A stretch of DNA of 64,000 nt from Phoronis australis. Lineage: Eukaryota; Phoronida; Phoronidae. The notes under the pieces are model-generated. The model did no database searches. It saw nothing but the letters and a program-made list of their open reading frames with translations, and was not told the origin of the DNA. A program made the position numbers and the translations under genes. Shown piece by piece: positions 1 through 12,000 of the stretch (position 1 is the first letter of the stretch; every line of letters begins with the position of its first letter). The stretch spans positions 576,360 through 640,359 of the forward strand of contig NMRA01000055.1 in the NCBI GenBank assembly GCA_002633005.1. Reading direction: 5' to 3'.

Positions 1-335
1 GTGTCACTGCTGCTGGCTCTCAAGCCAGCACAGAATCATTGGCTCATCGTCAACTTACAATATCGGAAATCACACAGAAATTCAGAGAGCGAGAGTTGAA
101 TTATTACAAAGAAAACAACATCCCCCTTAACGTTGGCCACGGATTTATGCCCCTACGGCCCGTCATCACATCCAGGTTCAATCAACACAGCAAGAACCCC
201 GACTTCAACATTAAGCTTGTTCCGCTGCAGAATGCCCACATAGTCGAAAAACGACGCAGTGGGCAACGAAAACAGGTGAAGCGCGGAACTTCTGACCGAG
301 GAGGCTCAATGGGGGAGATTGTTTTATCAAGGTAA
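1..335 (+). CDS. Unidentified open frame entering from the left edge (gene fragment)
   Basis: An uninterrupted plus-strand frame runs from base 3 to a TAA at 333-335, about 110 codons, with no ATG near its visible start, so it is probably an exon continuing from the left. The product is polar, with a charged stretch near FRERELNYYKENN and a basic end near RRSGQRKQVKR. I do not recognise the family. AAG|GTAAAC at about 330-336 is a good splice donor, so this may be an internal exon ending near 332 rather than a terminal exon. No partner exon is visible to the right. It is convergent with the 3' end of FANCC. It could also be a chance frame. Confidence 0.35.
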   Translation, partial: VTAAGSQASTESLAHRQLTISEITQKFRERELNYYKENNIPLNVGHGFMPLRPVITSRFNQHSKNPDFNIKLVPLQNAHIVEKRRSGQRKQVKRGTSDRGGSMGEIVLSR

Positions 336-2747
336 ACGTAGCATTTATGAGTGTAACCCATAGGAGATGGGTTCATGACAAATGATGGAAGTAAATGAAT
401 CGGTACAGCCCCCCTCTCGTATTTTCAAATAAGAAAGCGAGGATGACCCCGTGAGGGCACTCGAAATATTCAAACCACAATCACCATCATTCCCTTTTTG
501 AGCACCGAGTGGCACAAGTAACGCAACCAAGCTTCATACAAAATTCGTCCATTTCCGTGTGACGTTATCGTGCTCATTACTAAATGCCTTTATTTCATGC
601 AAAATACAAAACTATACGTCCAACGGAAAATGAATTGTATCTAATGAGCGTGACTGCAATCCTCGTACAATCTGTTTGCGCTTGTGCATTACGCGCTACA
701 TCGCATTTCCAGCCGGCACTATGAAGTGCTTATTATACAGGTTGGGATAACAGTTGGTATCTATCACAGGATCTGAACTCTGACGACCGTTTTTACAATC
801 GAGATATTTTCTGCCACAGTAGCTAATTTTCTACTCATTTCTTCCCAAAACTACAATTTTAGGACTCCTGAACAAGCTCTACAAATCCGTTACAAACTGT
901 TGCACGAACAGCGACTGAAATTTTGATATGTTTGTTTTTAACTTCAAGCATGAACATTTCATTGCACGTTCGTTCGATACAGTAGTCGTTATTTTCCACA
1001 TGATATAAGTTATGATACAATGTGTAGAAACGTACATGGTGACGTCACACAGAAATGGACGAACTATCGAATGAGCATATTGTGACCTGATGATCCCGAG
1101 TGTCACCTGATCACATAATACTGCGCGTGCACAAGGTCAACAGTGTTATGGAGAAGCGTACTCGTAAACACAGAAACTAAATAGTGATTGTTTACGTTTC
1201 ACAGGTTCACTAATAACTCGAAATTTCCAGGTTTTAATATGAGACGTAAGGATTTGTTCCTTTGCAAGTAAAATGAGGTATAAAACGTGAAATAGGTAGA
1301 AAATAAGTACATAAGACACAAGGGCAGCCCTTTAATACTCTTAAAGAATGGGCGAGCACGTGATATAGAACACAGGATTCGACAGGCCGCACAAGAGAGC
1401 TTGCCAACAGCTTTTAATAAAACAAGTTTGGTTTGGCATTTCTCATTTTTGCGTAATTTATCTTGTTTCTCTTCTTTCAGTTGGGAAGCAAGACCACTTG
1501 AAGCTGGCCTACAAGCCCACGCAAAGAAAATGACGCAGCGTAACGTTACCAAAGGAGGTCATGGCTTGGGATAATTTAAGACCACTCGAGCGTGACACGT
1601 TCGTCTGCTGCCTGAACGTTATTAATAATTCGGATCAACAATCGGTATCATTTTTAGTAAAAATGTGACTCTCGAATTCAGATGTAGAGCCCAATAAAAC
1701 AAAACAAAGTAAAGTGCAAGCATTCTGAATTAAATTCTGTCCAATAACAATGCAAGGTTAATAAAATTACTAATGAAAGCTACGGAATAACAAACACTGC
1801 ATACAACTATTTAGGCAAAAAACGAGTACATACATCACAGTTGGAACAACAGCAACACAATGGGGTGAAATGTGCTAACGGCTTTACCTTAAAAGACTCG
1901 CATCTTGGGGTGTTTGTTAGCATGAAAAATGATTAATAGATGGCGCAACACAGGTCAAACTTGCTCCCTAGAGGGAACTGAGATAAGAGTGAAACAGTTT
2001 ATTAAGCAAAAAAAAACACCCATGAGATCCATTCCGACCACAGTACAACAACAGAAAAGCAAAGTGTTAACATAATGTCTTTTTTCACTGGTGATAGTCA
2101 AAACATCAAATCAAATCAAATCAATCAACACTTGTCATTGAGAAAAACACAATGTCCCAAGGTTATAATCACATTACTTGAACAGGCTCAATAAACTTTT
2201 AACTTTACAACAGTTACGAGGTATATAAGGCAATTTAACCTGAAATTAAATACAAACATAAGTCTGTATAACCTATCTGACAATTCTTCCAGGTTCTCCA
2301 CTGACGACCTCCTGGCCACAGCAACTACCCAGTGGCGGAAAACTACATCATAAATAATGTTTCCTCGAATTAAAAAACTGTAATTTTTTAACTCTTCAAA
2401 AGATCACTGCATTGTTAAAATGATCAAAATTTCAATAGTGTTTGTTGATGAGAGCTGTACAATAGAAACTATCCAAATGATGAAGTAAAGGTTTCTTCCA
2501 GTTCATTTATGTTGAAAATTTCGATGAAATAAAATACGGTGTCAGTCTAAATTTAAGAAACTTTACTGTACACATAAAAGTTGGTCACCGAATCACATCT
2601 CATAAACAAAAATTATATGGACCCTAATGTTCTCATTCCAACATGTAGATGGCTGAGCCACAATCACAACAAAATGAGCACTGCGATGGTGCATCCGTTA
2701 CTACCTAGTCACTTATTTGCAATGATCCACTTTCATCATCATCATCA
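336..2747. other. Non-coding interval between the edge ORF and the FANCC stop codon
   Basis: I see no conserved coding frame here. The sequence is AT-rich with short homopolymer runs. Its right part is probably the FANCC 3' untranslated region, given a minus-strand AATAAA near 2000. Confidence 0.5.
1998..2003 (-). promoter_or_regulatory. Candidate polyadenylation signal for FANCC
   Basis: TTTATT on the plus strand reads AATAAA in the FANCC direction, about 745 nt downstream of its stop. I saw no nearer canonical copy. Transcript data would be decisive. Confidence 0.25.
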
Positions 2748-3062
2748 TCACGTTTGCAAACAAGCCAGAAAACTGGCAATTCTGTGTTTGTTGCACTTGC
2801 AGCCACACACGGCTCCATGCTGTCTCATAAATACAGCGACCGTATTGGCCAGCCCGGCAGCCTTCACCGCAGTCACCAACATATCAATCTCTTTTCCTGA
2901 AGAGCTCATTGTCGTATACATGGCCACGGCTTCAGCGAGAATCCGTTTCACTACTGGACAAACTGTACTGTTTTGCAAGAGGCCAGCAACGAGTGATGCA
3001 AAAGTTGTAGATTCAGTCTCCACTGTAGATATTTTAGAGAGCTGCCAGTTTGAAAACCATAC
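2748..3062 (-). CDS. FANCC: FANCC last coding exon
   Basis: 315 nt, phase 0, acceptor TTTTCAG|GTA, ending in TGA at 2748-2750. It encodes the C-terminal helical region (PVVKRILAEAVAMYTTMSS aligns with the human PAQQLIRHLLLNFLL segment), then a Cys/Lys-rich tail CGCKCNKHR absent from the human protein as I remember it. The antisense strand also stays open for 161 codons, which I take as a shadow. Confidence 0.82.
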   Translation of the reverse strand, partial: VWFSNWQLSKISTVETESTTFASLVAGLLQNSTVCPVVKRILAEAVAMYTTMSSSGKEIDMLVTAVKAAGLANTVAVFMRQHGAVCGCKCNKHRIASFLACLQT

Positions 3063-6000
3063 CTGAAAATATGTTAGAGATCTTTTGAACAATAAATGCG
3101 TCATCCAACTGTAGGGCAAGTCAAATGGTAAGTGCAACCATTGCATTCTAGGCTCCATTATTCACAATCATCTATTATATAAAATGCATAGTCCACACAA
3201 ATTCTGTCTCCCCCGCTCCACTACAGACCTTCGATGTGCCCGCTTCAGCACTGCCTTTGTCCCAGGAAGTACACCAGGCCGCTATTTAGATTCGAGGTGT
3301 TCTATTTTTTCTTGCAGGCCTTTTTTTCGAGGAGGGAGGGTGGCAAGTTTTGTACTAGCCTTGATGACGACAGTCTGTCGGCTTAATTTCACTCCCTCCA
3401 GCTGTTGTTGTGTACATACTTCACCGGGCCTGTCGCCACCAAATTTAATGATATCATTAAAAGCTAAACTCTTCCTTTGGTAAACTAAATTATTTACCAA
3501 ATGTTGAAAAATTTGGTGTTCTATTAATAATTTGCTGCTGTGGAGTGCTCTTTGGGTCAGCTTTTGGCGCCATGAAATATTGCGTCACCTATTGGCCAAT
3601 TTCCCTGATTCTACAATCAACTATTCTTCTCTTCCATAAGGTTGTGTATGTGTCACAACAATCGGAATTGGTTTCATTTCGTTACAAGTTTTAAGTATTT
3701 GAATACCAGCAAACCCAATTTGCTGCGAAGCTGTCATCATCTCCCAATAGATATCGTTGGAAATGGCACATGTGCGGGTCAGGAGCGCATTGTTTTCACT
3801 GAAAAGGATGAGACTTTTCTTTGTTATACAAAAGGCAGAGAATTACGCAAAAATGGCATTTGTTACATTATTTACTTAAACGGTTGTAACAGTGTGTCGG
3901 TTAATTCCCAGATTCTGCATGCACCCCCGCCGCTTGTTAGCTCTACATATTGATATAAGTTTCACCATGAGGTGACGAACTGAGCTACCCGGGTAATGTA
4001 AAGTTTTGGTGTCTAACGGAGCTCAACAAAAAGCTACCTAGCTTTCTACCCTAGTATGTACATTTGTGATGTGACTTTTGTAAATACATAGTATGCTTCG
4101 TGTACAATGGCAGTATTTTTAAATGCTTCCTTAGTTTTCACTTTAAAGAATATCCGATTATTGTTACGGCAGTGTCAAATGTCAGTTTCAAAAGACCTAT
4201 TGCATGTGAGCGACACCCATGATTTATAATGGTCCGAAAAATTCTAAGCCACTATGCAGACTACCACCTCCAAGCCTAAAATAGTATTTCTAAGAATTTG
4301 TTTGTGAAATAAAAAGCGTAAAAGTTTCACCTCGCATTCCTTTCTTGACCTTGGTTTGTGGTAAAAACACAACACAAAGAAGTCCAATTCTGACACCTGA
4401 AAAGAGATTAACAATCGTAACACATCAATTTTTGAAACAAGCCAGCTGCTCTTTCTTAATAATTTTTACTAATTTCTTATTAAACATAATACTTTTTACA
4501 AACATGAGAAAATGAACAGAAAACATTCATGCCCACATACATTTGCACATGCACACTTGTGGGGGTCATTTACAACTTAGCTAAATAAATTGCCTCAAAA
4601 TAAAAGTTATTAAAATCTTTGAATTTTAGATTTTACAAAAAAAATATTTTTCAATTTTTAAAGAACTTGACTTACCTAAAAACTAAGCACCAACATTGGT
4701 TAATAAGTCTAACAGAGAATCTACTATTTCATAGTCACAAGAAAACAAAAAGTTCCATTAACACGTTGATATTCATTCAAATATAAGAGCTGTAACCATG
4801 AAATACAAGTTTCATGGACAATTTCAAATGAATGCACTTTGCTTACCTTCAACTTCTCTTCAACTATCTTGTGCACTAACTGGTGATAGACTTGTGGAAA
4901 TTGTATCAGATGACACCAGGCCGGAAAGTACTGTCCGTCTTCAACTTGGGATAGCACGTGGCCAATTTTGTCTATGACAATACAAATGTCTGCCGAAAGA
5001 AGACGTAATTATGAAATCTGATACCCCTTTTTGAACTCACATTTGAACTCAGAGTCAGACTGTAGAACTTAAGCAAACTGCTTCTTCTAGAGATGATGCG
5101 TACATTTCAAGTCAAAGCATGTCCAAATACAACATCAATTTCATTTACCATACTTTCCCAAAAAACACCCAGGGTTCTCCCTCAGAGAAAATTTTCAAAA
5201 ATGGTGCAAATTTCACATCTGCCATCATGTTTTTGCATCTCAAGCCTATTTTCTGCTAATTCACAGAAACAACAACAGTTGCACAGTATTATCACTTGTT
5301 GGGTCTGTATGTCACTATCATTTTACAACAGAATCAAAAATAAGCACTAGTATCCAACATTTTAATTGAGCAGCAAATGAGAAAAATAAAACTCAGGCAA
5401 TTCAAACATGGACAAAGATTTTCAAACGTGGCTCAGAACTTCTCAAACACAGTACAGCACCACGTTTGAATACATGTAGCAAGGATAATGAGCACCCCTT
5501 CCCATAAATGGACCAGTCTCTAGCAAGGACAATGAGCACCCCTAACCATAAATGGGCCAGTCTCTAGCTTTTCAGCTCATTACGTCATTTTTTCTCAGGA
5601 AACAGTAAATACTCAAGCAAAGTTTGTCACCATACAATACAACTGGTTACAAGTATAATGTTTTGAGCGAATGACTCTTAAAAGGATGCTAAACCCTATG
5701 TTTTGGTGACTTCACCCAATACTTGTTCTGTCCACTTCTAAACCACCAAAGGTGTCTCACTCGACTAATAAAAGCAACATTCAACTAAAACACTGACTCA
5801 CTGTGTCATATAATGGGTTGCTATGATTTTTGAGGAGTCGTGTATCTCACTTAAAGCGTTAGTCACGTCAAACTTCATAAGGGCTTTTCAAACTTGCTCC
5901 AAACTTTCTCAGGCTGATGTGGGTTACAGGGTATTATTTTATAATACAGGTCAAGATTCGAAAGTCGTTGGCACAAAAACAAGTTTAGTATCTACTTAAC

Positions 6001-9000
6001 TAGAGTACGCATTGTACCCCACGTAAGCAAGTCGAGTATTGTCAATTTGAAGCTTGTGGCAGTGAGTCTAGGAACAACAGCGTTCACAGATGATTCTCCA
6101 AAAGAGGTTCTTTTGTGAGCAGTAATAACAATCAGGTCATGCAGATCAAATTTTCCGAGTGTCCAGGGACCTCGCTAGAAAGCATAGAAGTGCTGAGGTT
6201 TTACTTGAGCTGAGAAGGAATTGTTATTTGGAACCTGAATCTGTGTTTGCACCATGTCCAACATATTATGAACCTGTACCAAAGGAGAAACGTTACTTAA
6301 AAAAAAAGTCAATCTTCATTGGAAAGAAATAATAACTCCTACCTGGCCCTTTACAACCTAACAAGCTGACCAGCTGTCTGTGTTCCCATCTGTACAGTTG
6401 AATGACGGAGAAACATGCCTGAAGGCACAAAACAGACAGTGTAATTAAACAATGAAATCCTGATTCTCACAGTGCAAACAGCAAGATCAAGCATGGAGTT
6501 CACCAAAAGTTCAGACGTTCAGATCACAAATCTAATGCTGTGTTCACATGAGCAGTGTCCCGCCAGAAGTTTGAGCTGTGGTGTTAATACACAAAAAATC
6601 GCTTTAGTCTGAAATTAGTAAAGCTGAAATATTATAAGAAAGTTAATCAATAGGATGTTATCTGGAAACAATCTCCCTAATTCACAAGCACTTATAAAAC
6701 AGATAGCATTTACTTGGCAATCTATGCCCACTAAGTTTATTCCCAATCCATACATAGTTTTTTAACTCTAGTCTGATTCTGTCAGTTTTCACCAAAAATT
6801 CAGAGGAACACCTATTTTCTCAATAGAAAATGCTGTAACTTTTTAAAAGCAAGCCAGTTTGGTGAAATAATGTCACTTGCTTTTAAAACAACAGCAGCAA
6901 GACTAGCTCACCTGTCTACCAACTTCCTGTCTCACTTGTTCACAAAATGTGACATATAAATTGACGAGTGACGTTGGAACGGTTTGGCGCAAATAACTGG
7001 TTAGAATTTGAGCAGCTACCCTCCACAAATTCATGTTTTCGGCACATGCTTTGGGCTGGAAGGAAAGGGTAGATACAGTTATTGAATTCTGATACTATTA
7101 AACTAAAATTCTGGAAAATTTCTAACAACATGCGAAGTTTTCCAACAATATCACTCCTACATAGTTAGTAGTTATATTTTTATTTCTGTCCTGGTTATGC
7201 CACTGTGAGATCTTGTATACATTTTTTTAACCCCAATGTCATAAACTTTTACGTTAGCATGAGAGAACTTCCATTAAGTTGGGTAAATATGAAGTAAGTA
7301 AATTTACAAAAATGGCAGAATATTTCCATGCTATATGATGGTATTTAATGTCAATTTAAAGGTACCTGGAAATTTCCAAAGAGTCTCTAGGAATCTTTTG
7401 CAAAAAAGTGGCAGGGCTAATTTGGAAATTTGTACTGCCACCCAGAGCCTCATCAAACAACTATGGTTTTTAAGTTACGTTCCAAGAGGAAGGCTTGACT
7501 TTTCACTCATGAACCAACTCTTTTTGTGGCAATAGTCGGATATAATATGCCCAAAATTTGAGAACCAGTTTGATGCCTGTAATTCAATGAAGAAAACTGG
7601 TTCTCAAAATGTGGGTAACTTATATCAGACTATTATTCTGTTTACTTGTGACAGGAAGCACGAGTTGCAGGCGCTTGACATTATACACCACACGCTAACC
7701 TCCTCGCCACGAGTCTGTGTACTACAACTAGGAACGCTCTAGGATTTACAAAAGAAACAATTAAGGGTAAAAGTCTAAGCGAAAGCTTTTTGTTATCATT
7801 TAGTATGCTGGGCATCAGAGGTAAATGTGGGCACGATTTCCTGAGCAACTTTTGGACCTTCAAATGACAGGAGATGATCACTGTTACTGGGACCATCTTC
7901 ATTAAAAAGGACTTGAGACTTCATTCAGAAATATGGTTTTATGCTCCACACAACTATATCGTAAAAATGATAATTAATTAAAAATCTCTATTGAGAAATA
8001 GTGCAATGTATCTGACAACATACACATAAGTGTTAGTTATGGAGAAATTTTCTATTGGCTAGTTTTAGACTGTCATGCGCTCATAATAAGTTGACTAAAC
8101 TTCTTTTCAGCAATTGTGAAATGGGAGCATGACACCAAATTTCTGTCTTAAGTCTTAACTTACATTTCATGAAACAAACCAACGGTCAAAATCAAAAGTT
8201 AGTGGTACACTTTTAACTGCGTTAGGTATCTTTACCCATGCACCATGCCATTACTACAGTCACACATCAGTGATCAGATTCATTAAGCAGACCTATAACA
8301 GACTTACCAGCAGTCTAGTAGACAAATGGCACATTACATGTTCCTGACTTATCTCCCCTTGGCACACAGTTTTCACCAAGTCAACAATTTCTCGCTCAAA
8401 ACTCGGTAGGTACATATTCCACATTGCCACTCTGGCCCTATATGATAGAGCAAATGAACAACCTGAAAACAAAACAGATTGATGAGATAAATCAAAACCG
8501 TGTCCACTAGGCTGCACAAAATACTTTAAGCCCGTCCAAAACACGAACGTGTCAATACCTCCCTAATACAGTAAACTGGCAAATTTCGTGAAAATCCATT
8601 GAAGAACTTCCGAGCATGCAGAGGCAATTGTGAAACAATAAAATTGCCACTAGGAGGCACAGCGGTAAATGGATTAGCCCGAAAGAAGATCTTTCAAGGG
8701 GTTTAGGAGATACAGTTGTGTATGCAAAAACACTAAATTGTCACTAGGGGACGCCTCACTACTCGACCCCATTCAAAAATCAATGTCAGTCGTGGTCTTC
8801 TCTGCAGGACACATCTGCCAATATTTATAACAATCCTTTTAGCAGTTTAACAGATAGAGAGGCGGAGGCCAAAAACAAACTCGTAAATAATAAAAATGGT
8901 CACTAGGTGCTGCAGAATAATCAAATTCATTCAAAAATGAGAAGGCGTTGTCATCTCCTTAATAAAACCTATTTGCCAAATTTCATGAAAATCCATCAAG

Positions 9001-12000
9001 GGACTTTGAAGATGCAAACATAAAATACTAAAATTGCCACTAGGGGGCGCAGTGGTCGGTCTGATCCGCTCAAAAATTGTGATCTGATACAGCTAGATCT
9101 GATGACCGGACAGAGATGACAGTGATATCCACCCATATGTGGGCACATGAAAATGAACTGGGAATTGGCTTAATTTTTCCACTAAAATAATGTCAGACTA
9201 CTGTTTTACCGATAGCTTGCTGCATTCATACCATGTATCTAGTGTTTCTCGAATCCAGAAATATAATAGCCACACATTCAACTATTTGAGTACGTCTGCT
9301 GCAAAACTATTGCTGATCAATTTGTGGCCAGAATCATGGAATTCGATGGATTGTATTCTTAATTTTTGGCATCAACTAACTAAAAAATATCAGAATCATA
9401 GTATATACTACTGAAATAAGTGAATTCCACCTAAAACCACTAATTCGTGAAAAAAGTAAATTTCGTGAATTCAGTCCATTTTCCATGTTTATAACAATCA
9501 AAGTCTTTATGTAATCTCAAACAGACACCTGCCTTCTCTACCTCCCTCCATCTGTGTCTTGCAAATTTTTTCAATGAAACCCAACTCATCCTTGGTGAGA
9601 CTGTCGCGCCTTGACAAGTAGACAAGCATTTCTTCCACCAGAGGGAGACACATGGAGAGCTCATGTAGACTTGATGCCAGTGACAGAGTGTACGAGGGTA
9701 GAGGTGTCTTCACTGGGCATGGATAATGACACTGTGTTAACGAGCTCCAACGTCTTGAAGGCGAGCGCAGATACGTTCTAACACTCTCCACAACCTAGAG
9801 ATCAGAGATAGGACTGTCAGTCAGAGTCCACCAGTCAGGCTTAATAAACACGCTAAAATACACTTAATTCAGTACACGTGGCTTATTAACCCAGGTTGCC
9901 ACACTAATATTTTCCCCGTGCTACAACCACGACTCACAATTCATCCATATGAACACCTCAAGCACTCAAGTACTCGATGCGTGAATCATAAATTAAACTA
10001 ATCAAAACTTCCAAAAACTGGTTCCATCTACTGGGAAACAGCGATTGACTGATTCCCCCATTTCGAGAGTCACCCCCCTTCCAATGTTTCTGGACAACAA
10101 CTCATAAGGGCCCTGAACCATGAACCTTATAACAACAAACTCAGACCTGTCAAGCTGCAACAGAACACTGAAGGTGGTGTCTGCACGGTACAATCTCATT
10201 TCATGCCGGGAGTATGACAAAATAGAATTTAAAGACTAACGACATCCAACCCATGGTTCTGGGACCTGGACTTCTCGTCCAGTAAAACTAGCAGAGGGCG
10301 ACACAATCTATATGGAAATCACCCAGTCAGCATTCCTCAGTAGCAGCAGCGCTGGGAAAAAATTACAGGGGGTCGCCAGAGATTTGGATTATGTAATTTG
10401 TGCAACAACCCCTAACGCTCATTATTTCCAATACCTAGGCCAAGATATCTTTTCTTTCTTTCTGTGAATGACTTACAAATACAACACTAAACCAGTGGTA
10501 AACAGTACTCACCAACTGAATGCATTTGCGATTGACATCTGATGCTGTATGACCTGTCTTGGCTTTATCTGATGATCTGTCTCCATAACCCACGCACGAC
10601 ACTGTGCGACGAAACTGCGACTGTAATGAAAACCAGACAACTGTAAAGTGAAGCTTGAAGTCCAGTAGGAGGCGCTGGTGAAACAATGGCTTCATACCCG
10701 CCTAAATACAAGACATCAAGTAGTCACACAAGACTTTTATTATGGTTCCCATAAAACACACTCAAACAGAAAGACACCCTGAAAATATTTTAAAGTTCAA
10801 CTTGTAAAAATTCCACAAAGCAGGATAGGAATTTTTTTTCACAGCCAAGCATCCAGCCATATGTAAGGCAATATATAGGACTCGTCCGGGTTACCACTCA
10901 TGCTCGGCTTATTGCCCACCAATTACATAGAACGAAAAAAAATTTGAACCTTTTTAGACCTGACTTGTATTAATATCGAAACTTCCGGTAATATCAACGT
11001 AAATCGATTGGATCGGTGTTGGTTAGGTGGCATAGCAGACGACTATTTCTCCACCCATTTCATCAGTGTTCACTGGCGCTTGGCCATTTTCGAAAACTAA
11101 TGTCAAGGTTGTTGCCTGGTCCTTGACTGTATTCAATTGCTATGCGCATTGTAGGATAACCAGGTAGTACAAAATGTTGGTCAGGTTACTAAGTCAACGC
11201 GACGAAGGAAAGGGATAAATATGTTTAACAAGAGGGAAAGTTCAAATCCGATTTTGAACAATTGTTGTTCCCATTCGATCTGTGAACCTCGACAGTAGTC
11301 ATATGACTTGTGTATTACGTTCCTTTTACAGGCAATGTTTGTGTAGTGGTGAAGTTTTTCCATCAGGATTAGGTGTGTGACAGTCAATTTAGGCAAGATT
11401 ACAAGTGGCGGGGCCAAACAGCAGTGTGGCAGCCTGCCCAGGTTTTTACACGAAGGGGAAACATTGTAATAACAGCTGGTCTTACCAGTGCCCACTGCTT
11501 GGCTTTCATCCCTGCTGGGGTTTGAGGGTTGTCTCCCCTGAACTTCAGAATGCACTTCATCAACAGGCAATAGGTGTCTCTGTGTTTCAGCAGCACCTTG
11601 TTCCCACAAAGTTGACCAAGCAAGTGACCTAAGCTCGGAATGCGCTTCAACAAAAAATCTACATCAGCCTAGAAACAAGAAATTGTTATGCGTTTAATTG
11701 TTGAAATACAAAGACTTAAAATAACAATAGAAGGATAACTCGCATTGTGAAGATATGTGTAATGAAGTACAATGGCAATGTACAATCAAAGTATCGAGTC
11801 AATAGCAAACATTCGCACAATTTTCATAGGATAATGACTGAAAAGGCGACACAAAAATGAAAGTAATTTTGAATTTTTATCCAATTGATTCTTACGTAGT
11901 TATTGTTTTGAAAAAGGCAACAAAAAATAGCTCACTTTACGAATTTGTCATTTTTAGAAAATCAAAAACAGTTTAACCTTAAGAGCATCTATTTACCAGT

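Noticed and set aside
2581-3066. 161-codon plus-strand ORF
   Set aside because: Antisense shadow of the last FANCC exon, which has splice sites, phase and homology.
6190-6280. Possible extra FANCC exon (VHNMLDMVQTQIQ)
   Set aside because: It has an acceptor-like start, but inserting it breaks the phase between exons 6343-6418 and 4847-4989 and it lacks homology.
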